In this document: piece by piece, positions 17,580-25,575 of the stretch
How the letters are laid out: the number at the start of each line of letters is the position of its first letter
How positions within the stretch are numbered: position 1 is the first letter of the stretch
NCBI RefSeq assembly: GCF_009498215.1
Contig: NZ_CP043498.1
Coordinates: 3,574,001 to 3,638,000 of the forward strand
Direction: 5' to 3'
Source of the DNA: Rhizobium grahamii
GTDB taxonomy: Bacteria; Pseudomonadota; Alphaproteobacteria; Rhizobiales; Rhizobiaceae
Length of the DNA stretch: 64,000 bases
Position numbers and translations under genes: made by a program
Notes under the pieces: generated by a model
Seen by the model: only the letters and a program-made list of their open reading frames with translations
Told to the model about the DNA's origin: nothing
Databases searched by the model: none

Positions 17580-19123
17580 GCGCGCGCCTTCACGAAAGGT
17601 TCGTAGGTGCTCATCACCGTCGCCAGCGCCCGCGACTGGTTCTGCTCCAGCCGATTGACGTCGAGCGCGCCAAAATCGACGACAAGGTCGTCACTGGGCA
17701 TGATCTGGTGGGTATAATAGAACTCCAGCATCTGCTCCCTGGCATTGGCTGGGGCCTTGAGTTCACGGAAGCCGACAAGCTTCTGCCTGTAGTCTTCGAT
17801 CGAGATCGGGGTGATCGCAATATCGAAATCGATATGCGGATGATCACCGCCGGCCAGCGCCGGAATCCCGTGATAGGCGAGTTCGCCGAGTACCGTGCCA
17901 TAGACCGATACACCGCATTTGATGCCTGACCGGAAGATGATTGCATTCGAAAGCTTTGGGTCGAGAAAGGTGACCGTGGGATAGTCGCGCTTGAGCTGCT
18001 CGACCAGAACAGCACTTTCCGGCAACTGGTTCGGATGCGCTTTTATGGCAAGCGGCAGTTTTTCCCTGACGATCGTATCCAGCGTAAAGCGCACCCAATT
18101 GTCAAAATCGGGAAACAGCATGTGCCGGAAATGGTGGGGGCTGTCGAAAAAATCGTGAAGGAAGACGACCCCTTCGATGCCATCGGACAGAGCGCCAGGC
18201 GCCCCCGCGGCATAGGCGCTCGTCTTCATGTAGGCTGTGGCCTTGTCTATACCGCCGGCAAAGCGCTTTTCCAGCACCGCCTCGGCCTGCGAACGTGCTG
18301 CATGCTTGTCGGCAATTCCGGCGAAACGTTCGACATAGTGCCAGTGCGGTTCGGTATGCAACGGATCGTCAACCGCCAGCTTCTTGTAAACCTGAGAGAG
18401 ATTGCCGCAGGCATAAACCTCTACGCCGGCCCGCAACGCTTCCCGCACCGGAATACCGTGCTGGATGTAGCTCGCGTAATTTGTATAGAGGCGATCGAAC
18501 CGCCCTTTGGCAAGATGCCTGCGGATTGCCGCCTGCGCATTGAGTGCCTGCACGATCAGCATGCGCAGGTAGCGATCAGAGACATTGACCGTGGGCTGAA
18601 CACGATAGCGTAGGTAGGTGTCGTAGATCAGAGTTCCACAGTCCGTGCCGTTTAGGCTGATCGCCAGTACATCCTCTTTGCTTTTCAGACCACGCCAAAT
18701 GCGGTTCGCCTGCCGGAAATTCGAAAGTGACGTCAGCGGCGAAACTTCCAGATTGACGAAACTGCGGACGCCGATCGCATGATAGAGCCGCTTCCATTTC
18801 AGGAAATCCAGTAGGTTGAAAAGCCGGCGGACAAGCCGGCGCGGCATTGAGAACCGCTCGCAATAGGGCGCAGACATGACGTTCTGGTGCCACAAGCCCA
18901 CGCATTCCGCATGACCTTTGCCTTCAGCCTGTATGGCGCCAAGAAATTTGATCAGGCACTGATAATCCGGCGACAGCTGAACAAGAATGCGCATCGGTTC
19001 TTCACCCGACGGCGCTGGTATTGGCGCATAAAGCGCAGTCGCCTCACGGGCAAAACGGCTCTCCGTCTGGTCCAGCCCCCAGCGCGCACTGGCGGCGGCA
19101 ATCAGGGTTCGAATACGGCTCAT
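17576..19123 (-). CDS. Capsule-type surface-carbohydrate protein, putative glycosyltransferase
   Basis: 515 residues, no signal peptide. The C-terminal ~230 residues resemble GT-B domains of capsule and CDP-glycerol-type transferases: VFLHDFFDSPHHFRHML, LAIKAHPNQLPES (K-x-H-P), AIIFRSGIKCGVSVYGTVLGELAYHGIPALAGG. The N-terminal half (ILVQLSPDYQCLIKFLGAI) has no clear match. The first ~43 residues may be non-native: Met44 (MRILVQL) is an alternative start. Four-base overlaps on both sides. Because it pairs with another KpsS-like gene directly downstream of pseI, a nonulosonate transfer role is a reasonable guess, not shown. Confidence 0.65.
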   Translation of the reverse strand: MSRIRTLIAAASARWGLDQTESRFAREATALYAPIPAPSGEEPMRILVQLSPDYQCLIKFLGAIQAEGKGHAECVGLWHQNVMSAPYCERFSMPRRLVRRLFNLLDFLKWKRLYHAIGVRSFVNLEVSPLTSLSNFRQANRIWRGLKSKEDVLAISLNGTDCGTLIYDTYLRYRVQPTVNVSDRYLRMLIVQALNAQAAIRRHLAKGRFDRLYTNYASYIQHGIPVREALRAGVEVYACGNLSQVYKKLAVDDPLHTEPHWHYVERFAGIADKHAARSQAEAVLEKRFAGGIDKATAYMKTSAYAAGAPGALSDGIEGVVFLHDFFDSPHHFRHMLFPDFDNWVRFTLDTIVREKLPLAIKAHPNQLPESAVLVEQLKRDYPTVTFLDPKLSNAIIFRSGIKCGVSVYGTVLGELAYHGIPALAGGDHPHIDFDIAITPISIEDYRQKLVGFRELKAPANAREQMLEFYYTHQIMPSDDLVVDFGALDVNRLEQNQSRALATVMSTYEPFVKARA

Positions 19124-20442
19124 GCGCCTGCCCCGCCATTGGCGAATTTCGCATCGACAAAGCGGACCAAGCTCTCGGCGACATCATGAGCATTCGCAAT
19201 CGCATCGAAACCATCGACCAATACGCGGTAATGGGAGTCCACGATGCCGCGTCCCGTCGTCATCAAGGCATCGTCCAGCTTGTCAGCGAGCCGTTCCGGT
19301 GAAGGCGGTACTGCGGATGAGAACGTCTCGAAGGAAAGATCGGTTTGAAAGGCAAAAACGCCCTCGATGAAGCGATACCAGGCAAGGCCGAAGACAATAA
19401 CCGGCTTGCCATGAAACAGCGCTTCCCATCCAGCCGTGCCGGTGATGGTTGCCACGCCGATGCTGCCCTTGATCAGTGAAATGGAATCTTCCGCGTTGCT
19501 GAGCAGCGTGACATTGGAAAGCGCCGAAAGCCGCTTGTAGAAGAACTCATCGCGCTGCTTTTCGGTCTGTTTCGGGTTTTCCTTGGCATAGATCTTCACG
19601 CCGTCGGGCACCCATGCGCTCAGGGCCTCCAGAGCCAACATCTGATCCGAATAGTCACCGCCGAGCGCCGATGTCGTCAGCTCCGGCTGAAGATGCAGTG
19701 GCACATAGATGTACCGTTCGCCGGCCGGCAATGCCCTGGTAAGCCGAGCTATATCCTGGCGGTAGCGGCGAGCATAGGCGAAGCGCACCAGAGCGAGCGG
19801 CGCACGCCAAGGCCTGCGGGCAAGTTCGGACAGCAACATTTTCGGGCCATAGGAAGCATCCTGCGGCAGCTTCTTCATATAGAACCAGTTTTCCGGCAGG
19901 CGGTATCCGGAAGCCTCGCGCTCGTACAGTGTCGGGTTCAGTGCAGGAAGACCGAAATCGTCAACCCTTGCAGCCATCCAGAAACGGCTGGCAATCAGCG
20001 ACTGATAGCACATGACCACCTTAATACCGAGATAGCGGGCCATCTCGACTAGGACGAAATCGAAGCCTTCGTGCGCAATGTTCGCGGATAAAACCAGCTC
20101 AATCCGATGCCGCTTCCACAGGTCGTAACAGAAGGTGAACGTCAGCACGAAGCTGTTGTAGACGTTCGAAAAGGGCGGCGTGACATAGTAGTGCCGACGG
20201 GAGTTGATATCGGCAAAACGCAGGAAGCTCGCCGACACCGCATCGAAACAGGCACGCATGGCTTCGTCCATGCTCGGCGCGGGAACGGCAAGCTTCAGCA
20301 GGTGCAGCGAATCCCAGTTCACATCCGCCGAAGGATCGGCCGAGATGACGCAGGCGACGTCGAAACGCTTGCGCAACTCGGCAAGGATTTCACCCTCGAA
20401 GCCGACGGACAGAACACGATACGGTGGCACGACGTGAGACAT
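19120..20442 (-). CDS. KpsS/KpsC-like capsule polysaccharide protein, putative transferase
   Basis: 440 residues. The N-terminal VLSVGFEGEILAELRKRFDV and the C-terminal IYVPLHLQPELTTSALGG, IYAKENPKQ, SLIKGSIGVATITGTAGWEALFHGKPVIVFG are the hallmarks of Capsule_synth (KpsS/LipB-like) domains, where the last block binds the nucleotide sugar. The start is ATG (MSHVVPPYR); an upstream in-frame TTG overlaps the pseI stop and was rejected. It lies six bases after pseI. Family members transfer Kdo or related nonulosonic acids, so this protein is the best candidate for the Pse transferase; that assignment is inference. Confidence 0.7.
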   Translation of the reverse strand: MSHVVPPYRVLSVGFEGEILAELRKRFDVACVISADPSADVNWDSLHLLKLAVPAPSMDEAMRACFDAVSASFLRFADINSRRHYYVTPPFSNVYNSFVLTFTFCYDLWKRHRIELVLSANIAHEGFDFVLVEMARYLGIKVVMCYQSLIASRFWMAARVDDFGLPALNPTLYEREASGYRLPENWFYMKKLPQDASYGPKMLLSELARRPWRAPLALVRFAYARRYRQDIARLTRALPAGERYIYVPLHLQPELTTSALGGDYSDQMLALEALSAWVPDGVKIYAKENPKQTEKQRDEFFYKRLSALSNVTLLSNAEDSISLIKGSIGVATITGTAGWEALFHGKPVIVFGLAWYRFIEGVFAFQTDLSFETFSSAVPPSPERLADKLDDALMTTGRGIVDSHYRVLVDGFDAIANAHDVAESLVRFVDAKFANGGAGA

Positions 20443-20448
20443 ATGCAA

Positions 20449-21507
20449 TCAGGCGAGCGCTTCGTCGGTAACCGGCGTATTCTTGCGGATGTCGCGGTTA
20501 ACCGTCTTGCCGATGATGATTTCCAGCATCTTGGGCGGCAGCCCGAAACCGGGGCGCACGGAACGCACATGTTCGGTAGTGATCGTCTCGCCAGCCTCCA
20601 TGTCGCGTACGAAATAGAGCGAGCGGCGGAACTTCACATTACCGAGCTCGCTCGACTTGCGGCCATAGTCGATGCGGCCAAGCGCCTCCCAGGCCGTCTT
20701 GGAGTCCCGGCAGAGTGCTGCCATCTCGACAGGTTCGAGAGAAAAGCTGTCATCGGGACCGCCACCGCTCCGGTCAAGCGTGAAATGCTTTTCGATGATG
20801 GAAGCGCCAAGCACCACTGATGCAATCGCCGTCGTATTGTCCAGCGTGTGGTCCGACAGGCCGGTCACACAGCCGAAGCGGGAAATCATGTCGGGTATGG
20901 TGCGCAGATTATAGTCCTGCGCCGGTGCGGGATAGCCCGACACGCAATGAAGGATCGCTAGTTCCCTGCAGCCGCCGCTGCGGGCCGCCTCGATCGCCTC
21001 GGCGATTTCCTCGTCATCGGCCATACCGGTTGAGATGATCATCGGCTTGCCGGTGGAAGCCGCGTACTTGATCAGCGCGTGATCCACCGCCTCGAAAGAG
21101 GCGATCTTGTAGGCCGGCGCATTCAGGTCCTCCAGAAGATCGATCGCGGTGTTGTCGAAAGGCGAGGAAAAAATGGTAAGGCCAAGCTTGCGAGCATGCT
21201 CGAACAAAGGCTTGTGCCACTCCCAGGGCATATGCGCCTCCTGGTAGAGTTCATAGAGCGTGCGCCCGTCCCAAAGGCCGCCGTGGATCTGGAAATCATC
21301 GTCGTTGCAATCCAGCGTGATGGTGTCGGGACGATAGGTCTGCAGCTTGACGGCATCCGCGCCAGCCCTCTTGGCTTCGTCAATAATCGCCATCGCGACA
21401 TCCAGCTTGCCGTTGTGATTGGCGGAAAGCTCGGCGATCACATACGGGGAATAGTCGACGCCAATCGCGCGGCCGTTGATGGTGATGGACGGGGATGTCT
21501 TCGTCAT
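20449..21507 (-). CDS. pseI: Pseudaminic acid synthase
   Basis: 352 residues. NeuB-like barrel: VIAELSANHNGKLDVAMAII, DAVKLQTYRPDTITLD, FSSPFDNTAIDLLE, KPMIISTGMADDEEI, LHCVSGYPAP, GLSDHTL, EKHFTLDRSGGGPDDSFSL, then a C-terminal SAF domain (GETITTEHVRSVRPGFGLPP). It condenses the 6-deoxy-altrose derivative with phosphoenolpyruvate to pseudaminic acid. GLWDGRTLYELYQEAHMPWEW is characteristic of PseI rather than NeuB or LegI. The ATG of MTKTSPS follows AAGGAA; an upstream extension overlapping pseH was rejected. It lies two bases after pseH. Confidence 0.93.
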   Translation of the reverse strand: MTKTSPSITINGRAIGVDYSPYVIAELSANHNGKLDVAMAIIDEAKRAGADAVKLQTYRPDTITLDCNDDDFQIHGGLWDGRTLYELYQEAHMPWEWHKPLFEHARKLGLTIFSSPFDNTAIDLLEDLNAPAYKIASFEAVDHALIKYAASTGKPMIISTGMADDEEIAEAIEAARSGGCRELAILHCVSGYPAPAQDYNLRTIPDMISRFGCVTGLSDHTLDNTTAIASVVLGASIIEKHFTLDRSGGGPDDSFSLEPVEMAALCRDSKTAWEALGRIDYGRKSSELGNVKFRRSLYFVRDMEAGETITTEHVRSVRPGFGLPPKMLEIIIGKTVNRDIRKNTPVTDEALA

Positions 21508-21509
21508 CG

Positions 21510-22022
21510 TCACTTTCCTTCGCGCGCGGACCATTCCTGCGCCAGCAATCCATAACAAACAAGATCGCGCCACACGCCATTCATCTGCTTCTGCTCACGC
21601 AGAATGCCTTCGCGGCGGAAGCCCAGGGTCTCATGCATCTTTCGCGACGCCGTGTTGAAATCCAGCACCTGTCCGCAGATCTTGTGCAGGCGGAGCGTCG
21701 TAAAACCGTATTCCAACGCCTTGCTGCCCATGGCCCGCCCGGTGCCTCTAGGCGCGTCTGGAGCGGCGTAGAAGCCCCAATCGGCTATTTCGTCGGAAAG
21801 GTCAATCTTGAAATTCATATGGCCGAGCGGCTCGCCGCCGACTTCGAAGACGAGAAGCGCGCGGGCCGAATTCCTCGAGGCCGAGGCGAACCATACCCGA
21901 TGATCGTCGAGACTGATTTCCTGCTGCGTCAGCATGAAACTCCGCACCGGTGGTGCGTTACGCCATTTGAGCACGAGCTCGAGATCGTCTTCCGTCATCG
22001 GCCTGAGACGTGGTTCGGTCAT
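21510..22022 (-). CDS. pseH: UDP-4-amino-4,6-dideoxy-AltNAc N-acetyltransferase
   Basis: 170 residues, GNAT fold. RPMTEDDLELVLKWRN, VRSFMLTQQEISLDDH, GHMNFKIDLSDEIADWGFYAAPDAPRGTG (acetyl-CoA loop region) and EYGFTTLRLHKICGQVLDFNTASRKMHETLGF match PseH. It acetylates N-4 of the PseC product with acetyl-CoA. It overlaps pseG upstream by ATGA, giving the order pseG-pseH-pseI, which mirrors consecutive pathway steps. A different acyl donor is possible in rhizobia, whose Pse derivatives can bear hydroxybutyryl groups; the sequence cannot decide this. Confidence 0.9.
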   Translation of the reverse strand: MTEPRLRPMTEDDLELVLKWRNAPPVRSFMLTQQEISLDDHRVWFASASRNSARALLVFEVGGEPLGHMNFKIDLSDEIADWGFYAAPDAPRGTGRAMGSKALEYGFTTLRLHKICGQVLDFNTASRKMHETLGFRREGILREQKQMNGVWRDLVCYGLLAQEWSAREGK

Positions 22023-23050
22023 GCAGCCTCCAGAAGCGTCGCTGCCACCTTTTGCGCACCCAGCGCGTCCGTGACCGCCGCACTTGCCCGGCTCGCCGCC
22101 ACGAGTACGGACGGCTCCATGAGGGCAACCAGTTCTGCACAGAGGGTTTCAGCAATCGGACGATCTTCCGGCAGGAGACGTGCTGCGCCGGCCTTCGCAA
22201 GAGCCATCGCACCGGGACGCTGATTGTCGGCAAGAATGAGAAGGAGGACCGGCAGGCCAAGCGTCGCGCGCTCCCAGGCCGCGCCCCCGGCTGCGCCGAT
22301 TGCCAGATCGCTGGCGCTCATGAGCCGGGCCATGTCCCGCACCCCGACAAGAACCTCCGTCGGCCAGGGCATCGTCGCGGCAAGCTGGCCTACGCTGTCA
22401 ATCCAGGGTGAATCACGGCCCATGACCACAGACAATCTGAGGCCCGCTGGAAGTGAACAGGATTGCAGCGCGGAAAGCACGGCACCAGTGACATTGTCGC
22501 CGTCGAACCCGCCCATCGAGATGAGAATATGCCTGACGACACCCGCCGTCCGGCGCTGCAGGCTAATGTTACGCAATTCCGCGAAATCCGGACGCAGCAG
22601 CGCATAGCTTGGACCAATCAAAAGCTGACAATGTCCTGGCGTAAGACCTCGGTAGTGCTCCGCGTTGCGCCCCAGATTTTGATCGAGCAGCAGATCGCAG
22701 TCATGAACGCGGTCCGCGAGGTCATCGATGACCATGATCTTCCTTGCCGCGCATCGCGCAGCCTGCTCGAAACGGACATCCAGACCGTAGTGATCGACAA
22801 TCAACCATTCCGGCTCTGCCTCGGCAAGCAGCGCCAGACAGGCCTGATCATCACTCAAGGCAACAAGCCAATGGCCCTTTTCCCTGATCAGGGCGGCCAG
22901 CGCCGGCGGCATATCCCGGCTGAGAAAGGTAGCCGTGGCGCCTTCCTGTCGCAATGCATCGGCCAGCGTCAGGCAGCGCATGACGTGCCCTGCCCCGATT
23001 TTTGCCGATGCATCTGCGCGAATGAAGATCCGTATTCCGGCTTTTACCAT
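22019..23050 (-). CDS. pseG: UDP-2,4-diacetamido-2,4,6-trideoxy-altrose hydrolase
   Basis: 343 residues, GT-B-like fold of the MurG superfamily. RADASAKIGAGHVMRCLTLADAL holds the catalytic His at residue 22. MVIDDLADRVHDCDLLLDQNL is the PseG/SpsG signature. HILISMGGFDGDNVTGAVL and AIGAAGGAAWERATLGLPVLLL form the UDP-binding C-terminal lobe. It removes UDP from the bis-acetamido sugar before the PseI condensation. Placed 11 bases after the dioxygenase gene and overlapping pseH. Confidence 0.92.
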   Translation of the reverse strand: MVKAGIRIFIRADASAKIGAGHVMRCLTLADALRQEGATATFLSRDMPPALAALIREKGHWLVALSDDQACLALLAEAEPEWLIVDHYGLDVRFEQAARCAARKIMVIDDLADRVHDCDLLLDQNLGRNAEHYRGLTPGHCQLLIGPSYALLRPDFAELRNISLQRRTAGVVRHILISMGGFDGDNVTGAVLSALQSCSLPAGLRLSVVMGRDSPWIDSVGQLAATMPWPTEVLVGVRDMARLMSASDLAIGAAGGAAWERATLGLPVLLLILADNQRPGAMALAKAGAARLLPEDRPIAETLCAELVALMEPSVLVAASRASAAVTDALGAQKVAATLLEAA

Positions 23051-23061
23051 TTCGGCTCTGT

Positions 23062-24291
23062 TTACAGCTTGGTCTTCACGTATCGCTTGGCCAGTCGCAG
23101 CATTTTGCGGAATGTGCTGGGCTCCGGCGCAGCGCCCGCGGCACTCATCTGCTGGTAGGCGCGGCGATCATCGCTGTTATAGTTTACCGTCATTCGCTTG
23201 CGAACGGGATCGGGATAGGGCAATGCCGCCAGTTGATCCGTCGTCAGCGCGGTAAACGGGGGTACAGCAGAGAGATAAAGCGACGAAGCATATTCCAACT
23301 GCATCATCAGACGATAACCGGCTTCGACCGGCACACCCTTGTGGACGCAGGACGTGTCGCCGAACGTAATCGTGCCCGCTGGGCCGACAAGCGACCTTAT
23401 TCTCTCCGGCGCATAGTACTTGGTGATGTCCTCGTCAGGGATACGATCTGAGAACTTGAAACCGTGTGTGTGTGCCTCATCGATATGGCTTCCGACGATA
23501 TAGGCATGCGGACCATTGTCCGGGCCAACATCGGAGAGATAGATGAACACCTTGATGAACTTGGTGAATTCCTTGTCCTGGTGATACATCTGCGCGTTGG
23601 TCGACAGGTTGTTCTTGTCTTTCAGCGTCGGGAAGCTGAACCACAGATTGGTCTGGACATGCACGGGCGCGCAGCCCAGATATTGCGAGACCATCGACAG
23701 GATGTAGGGATCGAACGCCAGCTTCTGGAAGAATCTGCTATGCGCCGCCGCATCCTGATCCTTGAGCCAGAAAGTATCACCGTTAATGCCGAGATAGCTC
23801 TCGATCGAGCCGTCGCGGATCTTGCCGAAGATTTCTCCGCCTGTCAGCTCGCGGGAGAAGATGCCACGATTGACAAAGGTCGCGTTGGCGATTTCGGCAT
23901 TGACGGTCGCCAGCTGCTCCGGCGTAAAGCGATGAGAAGAGATGCGATAGCCGAGTTCCTGCAGTTCGGCCTGCTCCTCGACCTCAACCACCTGATCGCG
24001 CTTGAAAATATCGGACTCGCGAAAGGTCACAAGGCTGTCGTAAGGCACCTTGGATGCAAGAATCTCGGAAAAAAGAGCATTCAACCCAAGATCGAAGCCG
24101 TAGAAATCGGAAAAATTGGCGTCCCGAACCATGAAGGTCGGCTTGCCGCTCTCCTCGGCTTCCAGAACCTTGAGCAGCGTAGCCGCCTTTTCGGCGCTAA
24201 GTGCATCGATCTTCGCCTTAGCAGCGTCGCTGCTCAGGAACGAGGGATAGTGATTTTTCAGGAAGTCCTGCAAGGATTTTTCAACTGTCAT
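23062..24291 (-). CDS. PhyH-like Fe(II)/2-oxoglutarate dioxygenase
   Basis: About 409 residues from MTVEKSLQDF. The facial triad is visible: H-x-D in AQMYHQDKEFTKF and the distal His in FGDTSCVHKGVPV, with an Arg 8 residues on (GYRLMMQ) that would bind 2-oxoglutarate. Other family elements are VFIYLSDVGPDNGPHAYIVGSH. PhyH enzymes hydroxylate small organic substrates. It sits inside the Pse operon, 11 bases before pseG, and is not part of the canonical pathway, so it may modify the acyl group or the sugar. The start was taken at an ATG with GAGC upstream; a longer frame has no support. Confidence 0.8.
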   Translation of the reverse strand: MTVEKSLQDFLKNHYPSFLSSDAAKAKIDALSAEKAATLLKVLEAEESGKPTFMVRDANFSDFYGFDLGLNALFSEILASKVPYDSLVTFRESDIFKRDQVVEVEEQAELQELGYRISSHRFTPEQLATVNAEIANATFVNRGIFSRELTGGEIFGKIRDGSIESYLGINGDTFWLKDQDAAAHSRFFQKLAFDPYILSMVSQYLGCAPVHVQTNLWFSFPTLKDKNNLSTNAQMYHQDKEFTKFIKVFIYLSDVGPDNGPHAYIVGSHIDEAHTHGFKFSDRIPDEDITKYYAPERIRSLVGPAGTITFGDTSCVHKGVPVEAGYRLMMQLEYASSLYLSAVPPFTALTTDQLAALPYPDPVRKRMTVNYNSDDRRAYQQMSAAGAAPEPSTFRKMLRLAKRYVKTKL

Positions 24292-24420
24292 TTTTGCTCG
24301 GCTGTTGTCAGAGGTTAAGATCGTCGTGCACATTTGCGTACGTTCTGGCCGAAATCATCGAAAAGCGAACATCGGGCATGACGCCGCGCCTATGAGTTTC
24401 GACCCTATCTTGGACATCGC

Positions 24421-25563
24421 TTATACAAGGCGCTCTCGCCACTTCCGAACATGCATATTGAACCAGAGTTTCTGCTCCTTGGGGTTTTCTACCCACATGC
24501 TTATTCTCCACGCAACAAGAATGCAAAGGCCCGCGGAGATCGCGAAAAGGACGCACATGAACGGGATATTGTCGAGAATATCGAAAACCCGATAGTAAAT
24601 ATATGAAATAAATATCAGAATCGGGAAATGGATGATGTAGAGCGTGTAAGAAAACTTGCCTGTTTCTTCGAATGGGAAAGGATGATCGGCCACACCCTTG
24701 TAGAGATAGGCTGCAAAGCCGAACGACAGGACGAGCTGCGTGAAAACCGACCTCCACTCAGCAAGCCGATCGAGATAGGTCACATCGACTGCGTAGGCAA
24801 AGAACATCCAGAAAACCGCTACGCCCATCAGGAGGACAGAAACAACCGCGATAAGCCGGTCATAGCGGTTTCTTCCAGGATTTCTCTCGTAAAGCCAGGA
24901 CGCCGCAAAGCCGAACAGGAAAGACCCATAACCAAGAAGGAAGTTGGCATCGAGAGACGTTCTGTAGACTATGGCCACCAGCAGGATAACGAGAGCGAGT
25001 TTGCTGCGCTGAAAAGCGCATACGCACACGCAGGCCAGAAAATAGAGCTGCATTTCGATTTCGAGCGACCAGAGCGGCCCATTCACGCCACCGGTGAGAT
25101 TGCCGAAAAAGCCGAAGGTCAGAATTGAGCCGGCGACATGATGCGGCCTGTATGAATAGATAAATGGCTCTATCCTGTAGGGTGACGGGACCCTGTCCAT
25201 GTGAAAGCCGCGGACGACTATAAAAATGACCGAGGCAATCGCGACGCTGACCAACAGTGGCGGCAGAATTCGGAAGCTACGGTTCTCGTACCAGTCAAAA
25301 GGATTGAATCTCCCGAACCGGCCGATATTGGAACTGATGCTGTGATAGATCACCCAGCCCGAAAGAACATAAAACATATCGACCGCGATACGGGCGGAGA
25401 GGCCAAAAATGGCATGCTCCCAACCATAGTTTCCGAACTGCGGGCTGACGATCTTCTGCCAGGTGTGCGCAAAACAGACGACAATGGCGAGAACCCCACG
25501 GCAGGCGCTGAGGAAACTGCCGTTTACGTTTCTTTCACGCACCATGAGGACCGGTCCGGACAT
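24421..25563 (-). CDS. Acyltransferase-3 family integral membrane protein (OafA-like)
   Basis: 380 residues with about ten transmembrane helices. LSACRGVLAIVVCFAHTW contains the conserved R and H of the catalytic helix, and FYVLSGWVIYHSISSN and SRFRILPPLL-like ENRSFRILPPLL follow, as in OafA/NodX O-acyltransferases; GVNGPLWSLEIEMQLY is the second signature. It transfers acetyl or other acyl groups onto glycans at the membrane. It lies 12 bases after the fused aminotransferase gene and about 130 bases before the dioxygenase gene, the largest gap in this operon. Confidence 0.87.
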   Translation of the reverse strand: MSGPVLMVRERNVNGSFLSACRGVLAIVVCFAHTWQKIVSPQFGNYGWEHAIFGLSARIAVDMFYVLSGWVIYHSISSNIGRFGRFNPFDWYENRSFRILPPLLVSVAIASVIFIVVRGFHMDRVPSPYRIEPFIYSYRPHHVAGSILTFGFFGNLTGGVNGPLWSLEIEMQLYFLACVCVCAFQRSKLALVILLVAIVYRTSLDANFLLGYGSFLFGFAASWLYERNPGRNRYDRLIAVVSVLLMGVAVFWMFFAYAVDVTYLDRLAEWRSVFTQLVLSFGFAAYLYKGVADHPFPFEETGKFSYTLYIIHFPILIFISYIYYRVFDILDNIPFMCVLFAISAGLCILVAWRISMWVENPKEQKLWFNMHVRKWRERLV

Positions 25564-25575
25564 TTTTGAGACGCC

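Noticed and set aside
20440..20448. TTG start for the capsule-type gene, giving an overlap with the pseI stop
   Set aside because: An ATG two codons later is better placed; TTG lacks support.
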